DNA of 64,000 nucleotides from Cafeteria roenbergensis (GCA_008330645.1 VLTN01000012.1:372001-436000); one strand, 5' to 3'; shown: positions 32,618 to 42,881, numbered from the stretch's first letter. Notes: generated by a model from the letters alone, not told the origin. Program-made: numbers and translations.

Positions 32618-34003
32618 ATGGACCTGGACCGCGGCGCCCAGCGACGGGCCCTCGCCGTGACGAGCGGGTGGGACCCCGCGGTGCACGGCGGCTACGGCTG
32701 GGGCGGCGCTCCTGCCGCGTCGGCAGCAACTCGGCAGGTTCCCAACCTGCCGGTTCAGGATGTCCCCGAGCTGCCCCCCGGGGGCTATGCTGCCCCGCCG
32801 GGAGCGACCAGCGGCTTCGTGCGCTTCGTGAGTCCGAGGTAGCGTGCCTGGCGCTGCTTGGTGCGGGCAGCGGCTCGCCCGAGCAGGCTCAACTGACCGC
32901 AACAGCAATGCGGGCCTTGCCCGCGCCCGCGCTCTCCGCGAAGCCCTTCTTCTCCCCCCCCCCCACCTCCAGGCGGAGCAACCAGGCTTGTCGTAGCTGT
33001 GGACTGCGCTGCCTGGCCCTCACCTTGCGCCTGCTCCGCCGTGCGTCCCCGTCGCTGCTGCAGCGCAACCTCGCTCCGCGCACGCGCGCCGAGCGGCGCA
33101 GCCTGACGGACAAGGAAGCCCTGGAGAAGAGCCGCTTGCGGGAGGTGAGGCACCTGCACTTGCTTGCGCTCGGCGGTCTCATTCTTTGGCGATCCGCTCC
33201 TGGCCTCGGCAAGGCGTTTCGCGCCTTGGCAAGTCAGCTTTCCAGTCGGCGCCGCGCAGGGCAGGAGGGCAGCACTGCGCGCTCGCCCTCCTCGCCGGCA
33301 CGCCTCCTTGCCTCCCCTCGCCCCTCTCACCCCCCCCTCGCCCCTCTCACCCCTCCTCCCCCGCCCGCCCGCCGCTGCCACCACCGCCCGCCCGCCGCTG
33401 CCACCACCGCCCGCCCGCCGCTGCCACCACCGCGAGCAGAGGACCGGCGGCCACCAGCGGTACTCGGACCCCGGCCACCTCATCGCGGCCCCTGGCCCAG
33501 AGAGCGCCGCCTTCGTCGATGAGCAGCAGCGCTTTGTCACGGACGCGGCGGCGGCCGACAAGTCCCGCCGCGAGGAGGTCCACGCCCGCCGCGCGGCAGA
33601 GCTCCTCCGCCGCAGGGAGCGCGAGGCCAAGCGCGAGGACGATCGCTGGCGGGCCATGGCGGAGGACAAGGCTCGCGAGCAGGAGCGCGTTGAGAGGATG
33701 CGCCAGCTGGGCTCCAAGGCCCGCAGGAACAAGGGGTCCGAGCCCTACGACCTCGTCACGCAGGCCTACTCGGACGACCCGGCGGGCGCGAGGCTCAAGC
33801 ACCAGGACGATGTCATCCGGTACCGCGCCGCGATGCGCGCGCAGTTCTTGCAACAGAAGGCGAGGGGCGCCGACTTTGACCTGCTCACGGGGCAGGCGCG
33901 CTCCCTCATTGACCTGCCGGACGAGCCCAAGGCAGACGCCGCGGCTGCAGCGGCGGCCGCAGCGTCTGGCAGGGGCTCGGCTCGCCCTGGCGGCGGCCAC
34001 TGA
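32618..34003 (+). CDS. Coiled-coil protein, possible flagellar protein, unrecognised
   Basis: Three exons (32618-32827, 33064-33144, 33440-34003) joined in phase 0 give 284 residues. The N-terminal 70 residues are Gly/Pro/Ala-rich. Residues about 118-190 form a strongly charged Arg/Glu/Lys/Ala coiled coil. A conserved-looking block follows: NKGSEPYDLVTQAYSDDP, then LKHQDDVIRYRAAMRAQFL and ADFDLLTGQARSLIDLP. I know this type of block from uncharacterised proteins of flagellated protists but cannot attach a name, so an axonemal role is only a guess. Introns have GTGAGT and GTGAGG donors; the second contains a C-rich tandem repeat. It is divergent from HID1. Confidence 0.65.
33330..33430. repeat. 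C-rich tandem repeats in an intron
   Basis: Two copies of a CCCCTCGCCCCTCTCAC-type unit are followed by about three 23-bp units containing CCCGCCCGCCGCTGCCACCA, directly upstream of the acceptor at 33439. Confidence 0.75.
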
Positions 34004-34426
34004 GCTGCCCTGCGGCTTGCGTGCGCATTCTTTGCCGCGTTGTGTGCGTCGAATCGCTTGCTTTTTTGAGTTGCCAGGCGGCGCCAAGCTCCTGCGGGCC
34101 GGAATGCCGGTGCCATTGCACGCAGCAGCACCGGGGAGCGCAAGCGGGTTGCATCGCAATCACGTTGCAAGGGGTGCATCGGACGGAGCTCCAGGTCTGC
34201 CGCGCTTGCCCGCCCGCGCATGAGAGGGCAGCGCCGCCCGTAGGGGCGAGGCTTCGGCGCGTGCTCTCTGCGCGCAGCAGGCGCCGCGGCCGCTCGAGGC
34301 GGGCGCCGTCGTGCAGCGCTGGCAGAGCAGGCGGCCGCCCAATCAAGCTTGTCGTCGCCGCTGCCCCGCGCCCCGGACGCCTGCGCGCCCGGGCATCCAC
34401 CCCGCCAGCAGCCCGGCGCCTTCCCC
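34004..34426. other. Intergenic, 3' UTR and promoter region
   Basis: Begins with a slightly AT-rich part (34020-34080) that probably is the 3' UTR of the coiled-coil gene. No other feature is recognised. Confidence 0.4.
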
Positions 34427-37158
34427 ATGGCCATGGCCTCCACGCGGGGCGCTGGCCTCAGCCGCGTCATGGCACGCACGCACGTGCTCGCCGCGCCCGG
34501 CAGCGCCCGAAGGGGCGTGATTAGCGAGGCGCTTGTGAGGCTGGCCGGCCCGCCGTCCCGCGCCCGCCTTCCCACGCTCTGGGGCGCGCCACGCCGCTGC
34601 CCCAGCGAGGCCTGGCTCGTGTGGCTGGCTTGGCGCAGCGCGCCACGCGGCCCAGCCGCCCTGGCGCCCTGCGAGGCGCTGCTTGTGCAAGGCCGCAGCC
34701 TCGCCTGCAGCCACTGGCTTGCGCAGCGATGCCCCTCGACGCGCGCCACCGACGCTGCCCGCTTCCCGCCCCGCCGCCCGCAGGTTGCCGATTGGGTGCC
34801 CACCACCGGCTGCCTCGACGACGAGCTCGTCATCGAGGACGGCAAGGGCGCCCGCGTGTCCCCGCTGCACGACGTGCCCACGTTTGCGCGCTTCCGCGCC
34901 ATCCGCCACCGCTTCCCCACCATGTTCGCCGGCGGCCGGCGCCCCATGATCGTCAACGCTACCACCATCGGGCAGCGCAAGTGAGCACCGCCAGGCCCGC
35001 GCACCCAAGCCGACCACGCCAGCGTTTGCTCGTCCGACGCAGCTGCCGCTGCTGCGCAGCCGCCTTGGCTTCGGCCTTGACCGCCGCCGCCAACCCCCCC
35101 CCCCCTCCCCCACACACGCCACCACTACCAGCAGCAGCAGCAGCAGCAGCAGTGCCCCTGCTTTGGCCGCATCGCCCCCATCAAGGCAATCTGCGCTGCC
35201 GCTTGTCCCTGCCTCACCGTGTTTGTCCCCGCAGGAGCGATTCGCTGCTCCAGGTCGATGTGGAGAAGGAGGGCAACCCCATCCGCCGCACCCTGGCGCC
35301 CATGGGCAACCCCGACCGCCTGACCGTGCCGTGCGAGGCCGACTGCCTCGCCATCGGCCAGACCATGCAGCCCACGCTCTGGCAGTCCTCGGCTCGCGCC
35401 TTTGGCGAGGCAGAGCTGGACGCCTTCGCCACGATCAAGGGCTACGCAGGCGGCGCCTACGAGGCCGCGGCCGCCCTGGACGACGCTGCCGAGGCAGTGC
35501 GCGAGGCCTGGGAGAAGGACGAGGATGCCGTGTCCTCGGAGCCCGCCGCCTCCGCCGCGTACCCCGGCTACGCCCGCCAGTACGGCCACGAGGTGGCCCT
35601 GGACGCGGCCAAGATCGCGGAGGACTGGCCAGCCAGGGCGTCGGCGCACGACGAGGCGGTGCTCAAGGGGCTCGACCAGGCGACGGCCGACCGCCTCGCA
35701 GCGCGCCGCGCAGAGGCCGCGGCCGTGGCGGTGGCGCGCCAGCGGGTCCAGGGCGCCACGCGCGCCGTGGAGGAGGCCGCGGGCATGGGCGGCGCCTTCG
35801 AGGAGCGCGGCGAGGACATAATCGAGGCCGGCGCCTACGGCACCGCCGAGGCCTGGAGGTGGGGCGGAGGCCGCATGGGCTCTACCGGGGGGCCCCTCAC
35901 CATGCTGGACCTCGGCATGGCCGCCTCGGAGCCAGGCACCGTCCGCGAGCTGGCCGTGCTCGGGGCCGTCGCCGTCCTGCGCGCCACCCCGTGCCCCCTG
36001 CTCAACGGGGACGCCCCCGCGCCGCGCAACCCCCTTGAGAGCTGGCCCGCCGGCGCCGACACCTTCGCCGGCCGCGAGATGGGCCGCCCCGCCGACCAGC
36101 TGCCCACCCTCACCCTGGACTGGGTCATTCTCGGCGCCGGCCTCCCCGCCTTCGAGAACGGGTCCTCCTCCGCCGACCTCGACGCCAAGGCCGTCAAGCG
36201 CTCCGGCCTCGGCTCCCAGGCCACCGCCGACGAGCTCCTCAACGACGACAATGGCGCCGCCATTCGCGACGTCCTCCTGGCCGACCTCGAGTCCGGCGCC
36301 CATGACCTGGCCTCCCTCTACGACCCTCAGGAGGTGGTCGGCGGCTCCGCCGCGCCCTCCTGGGTCCCCCGCGACGCCGAGGCCGCCGCCGAGGCCGCCG
36401 CCGCCGCCGCTGAGCAGGCCGCCGAGGAGGGCTCCGCCTCCGCCGCGGAGGCCGCCGCCCACGCCGCCGCCACCGCCGCCACCCGCCGCACCGACCGCCT
36501 CCTCCTGCAGGCCCGCGTCGAGGCCCTCTCCCAGTGGCTCGAGTCTTGCACCCTGGGCCTCGACCACGTGCCCCCCTGCACGGTGGTCCGCGGCCCCAAC
36601 GGCCGCCCCCTCGTCTTCGGCGCCGCCGTCGCCCAGGCCCTCGTCTTCGCCCACCGCGCCGCCTGGTGGCGCCACGCCGTCGCCCGGCCCTTCTTCACCC
36701 AGGACGAGTCCCCCGCCACCGGCATGGACGCCATCCTCTCCCTGGCTCTGCCGGGGGCGAACACGCCCCCCCACCCGGCCGAGGGCGGCTGGCACCCCCG
36801 CACGCTCACCGAGCCCAGCCCCGTGGCCGCCGCCGCGGCCCTGGCCTCCCTCAGCGCCAACGAGAGCAGCAGGGACCTGTTCGGCTCTGCCTCGCAGCGC
36901 CTCAACGACCACTCGTTCCTCGGCTCCACGGACAAGGGCCTCTTCCCCAGGGACCCCGCCCTCGCCAAGGTCGGCCCCCTCGGCGCCGGCGGCGTCGCCC
37001 TTGACGACATGTGCATCGACCGCTTCGTCCCCGCCGGCTCCGAGCCCCTCGAGGCGTGGCAGGAGGAGGCCTTCACGGCCACGCTGCGCAAGCGCATGGA
37101 CAAGGCGCGCCTCATGGAGGAGCGCCCCGAGCCCACCATCGGCCACCACGACGAATAA
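34427..37158 (+). CDS. 742-residue acidic Ala-rich protein, unrecognised
   Basis: Three exons (34427-34534, 34784-34980, 35235-37158) have junctions in phase 0 and 2 and GTGAGG and GTGAGC donors. The 36-residue first exon (MAMASTRGAGLSRVMARTHV...) is Arg/Ala/Ser-rich without acidic residues until its end, so a mitochondrial targeting peptide is possible. Exon 2 encodes a compact, ordered-looking part with VADWVPTTGCLDDELVIEDG and FPTMFAGGRRPMIVNATTI. The large exon 3 alternates Ala/Glu helical stretches with segments such as EAWRWGGGRMGSTGGP and LDWVILGAGLPAFENG. I do not recognise a family. Third codon positions are almost all G or C, which opens a long antisense frame. An alternative upstream start cannot be excluded. 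Confidence 0.6.
35129..35152. repeat. (CAG)8 microsatellite in intron
   Basis: Eight CAG units, sense orientation, about 80 nt upstream of the acceptor of the second intron. Confidence 0.9.
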
Positions 37159-37684
37159 GCGCATGGCGCGGCCAGCCACTGAACCGACCCTTCGGTTACG
37201 CCCCCCCCCCCCCCCCCCCCCTCTCTCTCTTCCTCTCTCCCCTGGGCAGTCTGTCCGTCCGGACTGCCGCCCAGTCGCCGCGCGACCCCTTTGCTGAGCG
37301 TGTGCGGCCTGACTGCGTGCGTGTGTGCGCGCCCAAACCAAGCTCCTCACCCGCTCGCGCACACAGTGCCAGGCGCACCCGTGGTACCTGGCTGCATGTT
37401 TCGCCCGGCGGCGGGGGCCAGTGGTGGCGGACGGCGGCTTCGCCCTCAACGAGAATGCCGCTGGTGCGGCTCTGCTTCGCGGTTGCCGCCTTCATTCGCC
37501 GGCGGCGCGCAGCGCGCCCCCCGGGAAGCTTGGGCCCGGCGCGCACTCCCTGCGCCGCAGGAGCAGCCAGCACCCCATCGGCTGTCCCTGTGCAGTGCGG
37601 TGTCTCCTCGCGCAGTCTCAGCCTCAAGCGCTTGCGCTTGCCTTGTCCGGGCCTGTCTGGTCCTCCTGCGCGCGCGCGCTCACG
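37159..37684. other. Intergenic with poly-C/CT tract
   Basis: A run of about 21 C (37201-37221) and a CT-rich stretch lie just behind the 742-residue gene's stop codon. The rest is the ABT1 upstream region. Confidence 0.7.
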
Positions 37685-38574
37685 ATGGACGACACTGAGG
37701 CAGCCGCGGCCGTGCCGGCAGCGGCAGCTGCTTCTGCGCTCCCGTTTGCGGGCTCTGAGGAGAGCAAGCGCGGAGTCGTGTACATCGCACGGGTGCCCCC
37801 TTTCATGAAGCCCGCGAAAGTTCGGCACCTCTTGGAGGCCGTGGGCCCAACGGACCGCATCTACCTCGTGCCAGAGGGTGAGACGCAGCTGCTCCTCGCA
37901 ATCCTCCAGCAGGGCCAGCGTGGGCTGGTCTGCGGATCGCGTCGCAAGTGAAGAAGCCCCAGCGCTGGTGCCGCACGCGCCGACACTTGGCCCTGCCCTC
38001 CCCACCACCACGGCACCACCTGCTGCGGGATCCCCACCTTGTGTCCCACCGCCTTGCAGACGACGAGAAGCGCCGCCGCCGAGTGAAGGCGGGCGGCAAC
38101 AAGAAGGTGCGCTTCGTGGAGGGCTGGGTGGAGTTCCTCAGGCGGGCAGACGCCAAGCGCGCCGCTGAGATGCTCCACAACCGCCCCGTTATCAGCAGTG
38201 GCAGGGGCTTCCACGGGTCCGACCTGTGGTCGCTCAAGTACCTGAAACACTTTGGCTGGCACCACCTCCAGGAGAAGCTCCAGTACGAGCAGAAGCTGCG
38301 TGCGGCCCGCCTCCGCGCCGGCCTGGCCGCCGCCCGCCGGGACAACGAGGCGTACCTGAAGCGCGCCGAGGCGGCCGAGCGCATTGCGGGAGTCGAGCGC
38401 CGCAAGCGGAAGCGTGCCTCGGCGGAGGACGCCGGGACCAAGGGCGGGGCCGCTGCCGCAGCTGTGGAGGTGGAAATTAGGGCCAAGCGCGCCAAGGCCG
38501 CCCGCAACCTCAAGCAAACGGTTCCCCTGCGCCGCCCGATGGGCGAGGCCCCGCCAAGCAAGACCGATGAGTGA
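37685..38574 (+). CDS. ESF2: Pre-rRNA processing factor ESF2/ABT1
   Basis: Two exons (37685-37877 and 38060-38574), phase 1, give 235 residues. ESF2/ABT1 is an RRM-containing SSU-processome factor that acts in the nucleolus on 18S rRNA maturation and stimulates the helicase Dbp8. The family signature is plain: RGVVYIARVPPFMKPAKVRHLLE, then after the splice KRRRRVKAGGNKKVRFVEGW, VEFLRRADAKRAAEMLHN, and DLWSLKYLKHFGWHHLQEKL. A basic Arg/Lys/Ala-rich coiled-coil tail follows. Length matches yeast and human homologues (about 270-316) apart from a shorter N-terminus. The splice G|AC forms the Asp of PEDDEK. Confidence 0.93.
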
Positions 38575-38776
38575 CCCTAGTTGCGCCGCGCCCGACATGC
38601 CGCACGTGCGTAAAACAGAGTGTCGGGTCTGGTGCTACGGCAAGCGCATGCAGCTTTGGACGACTGCGCGGCATTCATACGCCGGTGCACCCGCGAAGCG
38701 CAGTCGGAAGCGCGAAAGTTTTTTTGCCGCAGAGTCGTTATTATACGGAAGAACAAAATTCAACACTCATGTCATC

Positions 38777-38848
38777 AGCGACTTGGCGCAGCCGGTAGCG
38801 CGCCTGGCTCATAACCAGGAAGTCGGTAGTTCGAGTCTATCAGTCGCT
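38777..38848 (+). tRNA. trnM-CAT: tRNA-Met (anticodon CAT), elongator type
   Basis: The 72 nt fold into a full cloverleaf. The acceptor stem pairs AGCGACT with AGTCGCT, the D arm is GCGC...GCGC, the anticodon arm CCTGG-CTCATAA-CCAGG carries CAT at 38810-38812, and the T arm is GGTAG-TTCGAGT-CTATC. The normal T-loop (TTCGAGT, not the initiator-type ATCGAAA) makes it elongator tRNA-Met. Internal promoter boxes are visible (A box TGGCGCAGCCGG, B box AGTTCGAGTCT), and a T5 terminator starts 9 nt downstream. No intron and no encoded CCA. The first pair is A:T, which is more usual in initiator tRNAs. Confidence 0.92.
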
Positions 38849-38856
38849 CTCTTCTA

Positions 38857-38870
38857 TTTTTGCTCTTTTT
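38857..38870 (+). terminator. RNA polymerase III terminator of tRNA-Met
   Basis: Two T5 runs (38857-38861 and 38866-38870) directly follow the tRNA. Confidence 0.75.
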
Positions 38871-39376
38871 GCTTCCGAGTGCTTCCCGTGCGATGGCCGT
38901 TTCCCCACGACGACGTGCTCCAGGCTGTGCTGAGACCACATCGGCGCGATTGCTCTGCGGTTCGGCGCAACCGTGCGACAAGGCGCTCCCGTATCCAGCG
39001 CGACTTGGTTCAGACTTCGACATGTATCCCGCGTTTCACCATGATACTCCCCTCCCCAGCGCCTCGTGGAGCTGGCTGTTTCTGATCTGAATCGGGAGTG
39101 CTGCCACACGCTCAACTGCAGGACTCAGTGGGTGCAGTCTTCGTCGTTCGGTTTCCCCCGCCCCGCCCCACCTCACCCACTCCCGCTCGCTCGGGCGATG
39201 TTGGTGCGCCTGCATTGGTGCACACGGGCTTTGAAGCGCTACGTTGTGCCCGCCGGGCAGTCATGCTGGGCCTGTGTCATCGTTGCGACAAGGTATCTTT
39301 ACGCGGAATCACGACGCGGAATCGATGGTGCGACGTCCGCACAAAAGCAGAAAGCCGCACTCCTCAACCCGCTCCG

Positions 39377-39739
39377 ATGGCTAGTACAGCTAGTGCTGGA
39401 AAAAAAGAAGACGACTACTTTAACGTGGATGTCCGGGAAGGCAGCAACGAGTCATTCCAGGTGTCGCTTCCCAAATTCAAATGTACGGCCGCCTTTCTTG
39501 CGCGCGAGATCATGACGGGCAGAGAGAAGGTTGATGAGAAGGCCGAAAAGCTCGATGGCAACTCCCTCAAGATCGACATGTGGTTGAATCTCGGCGGCGA
39601 TGCTAAAGCCAAGCCAGTTCGTTCGGAGGTACACTTGTCCGACTTCCACCAAAGCCAGCTCCCCGCAAAGGTCGTCATGAAGACTAAGGACAGAGCCGAA
39701 GCCCGATTCTTCTCGTTGACCGACGCGAGCGCTCCCTGA
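39377..39739 (+). CDS. Small 120-residue protein, unrecognised, in lower-GC island
   Basis: An intronless frame runs from ATG 39377 to the TGA at 39737-39739. The sequence looks like a real compact protein: Lys/Asp/Glu-rich with evenly spaced hydrophobics (YFNVDVREGSNESFQVSLP, then FKCTAAFLAREIMTGREKVD, IDMWLNLGG, VVMKTKDRAEARFFSL). Codon use is much less GC3-biased than in all neighbours (AAA, ATT, GAT, CTT occur freely). I do not recognise the family. Low GC3 could mean recent acquisition or different expression. The frame is open upstream of the ATG, so a longer N-terminus is possible. Confidence 0.5.
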   Translation: MASTASAGKKEDDYFNVDVREGSNESFQVSLPKFKCTAAFLAREIMTGREKVDEKAEKLDGNSLKIDMWLNLGGDAKAKPVRSEVHLSDFHQSQLPAKVVMKTKDRAEARFFSLTDASAP

Positions 39740-40041
39740 AGTGCTGCGTGCAGTCAGCACCCCGACGGAGCTTCGCAAAGCCTCGCGCAGCTCCGCCGAG
39801 CGATGCCGCCTGGCGGCTTGTGCACGGCCAACCACTGGCTCGCTGCAGCCTGGCCGCCTCCCGCGCGCGCCTGCCGCCTACGACGGCTTGTTGCGTGTCC
39901 AACAAAAGTCCTTGCCAGCGTCGCAATGAGCGACGCCACCGAGCCGCACGCACCGACCAACATGCGCTGACATCGCATTGGAACACGCGACGGCGCGCGC
40001 GGGGGTCGCGGTCGCACTCACACAAGGCAAGCCCGCGCGCA
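39740..40041. other. Intergenic between orphan gene and mevalonate kinase stop
   Basis: Converging 3' regions; nothing recognised. Confidence 0.4.
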
Positions 40042-42528
40042 CTACTCTTCCACCCTCGCCCCCCCGCCTGCGCCCCCGACGCGCGTCCGGAACCAACTGA
40101 AGCCGCGCCTTGCCGAGGTGGCCTCGAAGGAGTCCACGTCGCTGCCGTCGTGGCCTGTCGGCGGCACGAGCGCGAACGCACAGCCTCCTCCTCCTGCCCC
40201 CGTGAGCTTCGCGCTGAGGCCATGGTCCCGCGCGTCCGACACCACGGCGTCCAGGGCGGGGTGCCCCACGCCGATGGCGCACAACAGGTTATGGTTCGCG
40301 GACGCCAGGCGGCCGAGGCCAAAGTCCCGGCTGCCCCCGCCCTGGCTGCCCGCCTCCAGGGACTCGACGGCCGCCTTTGCGATGCCATCCATGGCCGTGA
40401 GGATGGGCCCCACAACGTCCGGCTGGGCATCCTTGAGCGTCCTGACGCCAGCCACCAGGGCCTTGGTGTTCTTCGGGGCGTGCGTGTTGATGATGACGAC
40501 GTCCAGCTCGGGCGGCAGAGCCTCCCCCCTGGCCGCCGCTTCAGGGCCGCCGAGGACGACTGGCTTCATCTCGGCAGGGAACTTGCGGAAGCGCAGCAGC
40601 CCGCCGAACGTGGCCACGGTGTTGTCAAGGCCGGATGGCGTGCCGTGGAACAGCGTCTCAGCGGCCAGGGCCCAGGCGTTGACAGCGTGCAGCGAGACGG
40701 TGCAGCCGCTGCCGGGAAGCCAGGGACCGGGCACGGGCGGGAGGGCGGCCGGCCCGCACTCCTCAGCCGCGGACCCGCTGTCGCTGTCGCCGCAGGGGGC
40801 GGCGGCGGTGGCGGCGGCGCCAGAACGCGCTCGCAGGGCCGCCAGCTGGCCGGGAGAGGCACCCCTACGCACGCACTCGAGGTGCGCCCGCGCGGTGAGG
40901 AGGGCGCCTGCCGCGGCCACGGCGAGGGCGGCAGAGGACCCGAGCCCAGACCCCACGGGCAGCGTGGAGCGGGTGAGCTCCAGCTCCACGTCCAGCGGCT
41001 GGAAGCAGGGCGCAGCGGGTCCGGCGGTGCGACCGGCGCTGCCGGGTGCCGGCGCAGCGGCAGCGGCGCCGAGAGTGCGCGATGCTGCGCCGGTGGGTTG
41101 GGGTCCCCCCTCCACGTCGGCGTCGGGGTCGGCATCGACGTCGTCCTCCTCGTCAAAGTCCTCGTCGTCCTGCGCCGTCCCGGGGACAGTCTTGGCGGCG
41201 GCAGCCACGGCAGGGTCGGCAGAGGGCAGGCCCACGACGTCCCCCAGTGCCGTCACGACGAGGAAGGCGAGCGGGACCACTGCCTGGCGCACCAGGGGGG
41301 GCAGCGAGGAGGAGGCGGCGGCGGCGGCGTCGGCGGCGCGGTCCGCTTCTGCGCGGGCGGCGGCCGCCTTGTCGGTCTGGGAGGCGGCGTCGGCGGCGGC
41401 GGCTGCCGCCCCGCGCAGGAAGGAAGAGGAGGACTGGGACGCCAGGCGGCGGAGGCGCTTGCCGGCCGGGGGCCCGTCGAAGCGGCAGGCTGAGGCGACG
41501 CTCTCTCCGACGCTCTCACAGGCGAAGGGGGCGGGAGGCGCTTGCCAGGCAGGCGAAGTGTGAGCGTCTGCGGCCGCTGTGCTGCCGCTCCGCGGTCGGG
41601 GGCGGCCGTGGGAGGCTGCTGTCACTGCTGCGCGCGATGCGGCGTTGGCCGCCCAGGCGCCGGCCGCGGCGGCGCTCGCGAGGACGAAGCCGCGGACGGA
41701 GGCCGGCAGCGCGGGCGCGAGCAGGAGCGAGGAACCTGCGAGCGCGAGGCCAGCGCCAGCCACGGCAGCAGCGCTGTGAAGGCGCTCCTCGCCCCGTGGC
41801 AGCTGCGCAAACGTGGGCTTGGCCGTCGCGGCGGGCGTGCCGGCTGCGGTAGCCAGGGCCTGCCCGCGGTGCACCGCCGCCAGCAGCGCCCTGAGCGGCA
41901 TGGAGTGCAGGTGGCGGCCGCCCGTGGAGGCGCTGGCGAGCGAGGAGGGGCTCTCCAGGCCGGGGGCCGGGCCGCTGGAGGGGCGGCCCGAGTCCAGTAC
42001 GGGCAGGCCGATCACAAGGGCCGGCCGCCTCGGGTCCGCGGCAGGCCTCAGTGTCTGCAAAGGCGCGAAGGAGCGCGTCGAACCACGCAAGCACGAGAAG
42101 CGCGCCTGGCTGCTGCTGCTGCTGCTGCTGCTGCTGCACTCTGCGGCGCCTCCCCAGTTCAGGACCACGCGCGCGAGCCCCAGCGCTGCGGGAGCCCGTG
42201 GCGCGTGCCAACTGCGCGTGCGTGCTGCGCCTGGCTCCCCAGACGGCGCCCGCGAGAGCCGGCGCCAGTGCCAGCGGCGGTTCGCGGTCCAGAGGTTCGC
42301 CAATCGCAACCCGTGTGCAGCGGCCCCGCAGGCCGCCCCCGACTGCCGCGCAGCGACCAGCACCAGCAGACTCACGACCCTGACGTAGATTCGCAAGTCG
42401 GACACAGCCCCCGCGACAGCCTGGGCGCCGTACACGACCGAGTGCTCGCCAAAGAGGATGAGTTTGCCGGGAGCGGAGGCCTCGACGGACACCAGGGCCG
42501 CGCGCGCGGCGCCACCTGCCTCTTCCAT
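40042..42528 (-). CDS. MVK: Mevalonate kinase with large insertion
   Basis: Two exons (42528-42376 and 42054-40042), phase 0, give 721 residues; typical MVK has about 390. MVK phosphorylates mevalonate in isoprenoid and sterol synthesis. GHMP motif 1 is ASAPGKLILFGEHSVVYG (residues about 17-34), motif 2 LPVGSGLGSSAA (about 416-427) and motif 3 KLTGAGGGGCAF (about 667-678). FHGTPSGLDNTVATFGGLLRF and INTHAPKNTKALVAGVR are characteristic of MVK rather than other GHMP kinases. About 300 extra residues separate motif 1 from motif 2. They contain a hydrophobic Ala/Leu stretch and an acidic run (DDEDFDEEDDVDADPDAD). A cryptic GTGAGA donor near 41520 means part may be an unrecognised intron. A (CTG)9 tract lies in the placed intron. 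It is divergent from the Faf1-like gene. Confidence 0.9.
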   Translation of the reverse strand: MEEAGGAARAALVSVEASAPGKLILFGEHSVVYGAQAVAGAVSDLRIYVRVVSLLVLVAARQSGAACGAAAHGLRLANLWTANRRWHWRRLSRAPSGEPGAARTRSWHAPRAPAALGLARVVLNWGGAAECSSSSSSSSSQARFSCLRGSTRSFAPLQTLRPAADPRRPALVIGLPVLDSGRPSSGPAPGLESPSSLASASTGGRHLHSMPLRALLAAVHRGQALATAAGTPAATAKPTFAQLPRGEERLHSAAAVAGAGLALAGSSLLLAPALPASVRGFVLASAAAAGAWAANAASRAAVTAASHGRPRPRSGSTAAADAHTSPAWQAPPAPFACESVGESVASACRFDGPPAGKRLRRLASQSSSSFLRGAAAAAADAASQTDKAAAARAEADRAADAAAAASSSLPPLVRQAVVPLAFLVVTALGDVVGLPSADPAVAAAAKTVPGTAQDDEDFDEEDDVDADPDADVEGGPQPTGAASRTLGAAAAAPAPGSAGRTAGPAAPCFQPLDVELELTRSTLPVGSGLGSSAALAVAAAGALLTARAHLECVRRGASPGQLAALRARSGAAATAAAPCGDSDSGSAAEECGPAALPPVPGPWLPGSGCTVSLHAVNAWALAAETLFHGTPSGLDNTVATFGGLLRFRKFPAEMKPVVLGGPEAAARGEALPPELDVVIINTHAPKNTKALVAGVRTLKDAQPDVVGPILTAMDGIAKAAVESLEAGSQGGGSRDFGLGRLASANHNLLCAIGVGHPALDAVVSDARDHGLSAKLTGAGGGGCAFALVPPTGHDGSDVDSFEATSARRGFSWFRTRVGGAGGGARVEE
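42110..42136. repeat. (CTG)9 microsatellite in MVK intron
   Basis: Nine CTG units, read as CAG in the MVK pre-mRNA, about 55 nt upstream of the acceptor. Confidence 0.9.
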
Positions 42529-42881
42529 TCTGCTCGCGACCGGGCGCGCGGCGCCCTCGGCCGGGTCGGTGCCAGGGCCGCCAGGGCGCCCGCCCGCGCT
42601 GCGCACCTTGCACTTGGCGCTGCCGGCAGAGCCGCGTCACTCGCGGCGCGCCCGCCTCTGCCGCGGGGAAGGGTCGGCGAGGGGCGGCACACTACGCCCT
42701 CCTCAGCGCTGAGGGGAGCCAGGTGCGGCCGGTCGCCAGATTCGGCTGATGCACTGAAACAGTTGTCCCCACCTTACACGCAAGCTTCACGCTTCGTGCT
42801 CGGGCGGCGGCAGCGCAGCTCGGCAAGCCGGCGGTTCGCCGTTGACCGAACCGGAAGTGCTCTCGGGCCTTCCTGCCAGCC
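42529..42881. promoter_or_regulatory. Shared upstream region of MVK and Faf1-like gene
   Basis: This 353-bp divergent spacer holds both promoters. No specific site is identified. Confidence 0.35.

Larger units (their letters stand above)
38575..39760. other. Lower-GC island
   Basis: By eye this 1.2 kb has clearly more A/T (T runs, AAAAAAG, TTATTATA) than the flanking genes. It contains the tRNA-Met gene and a 120-codon orphan frame. Confidence 0.6.

Noticed and set aside
33330-33430. CRISPR-like regularly spaced repeats
   Set aside because: These are simple C-rich tandem units without unique spacers inside a eukaryotic intron. No CRISPR array exists in the window.
35125-37449. Antisense frame of about 774 codons opposite the 742-residue gene
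   Set aside because: It is a Gly/Ala/Val-rich mirror of a GC3-saturated exon and crosses the placed intron and the 3' spacer with its poly-C run. It has no domain or hydrophobic pattern.
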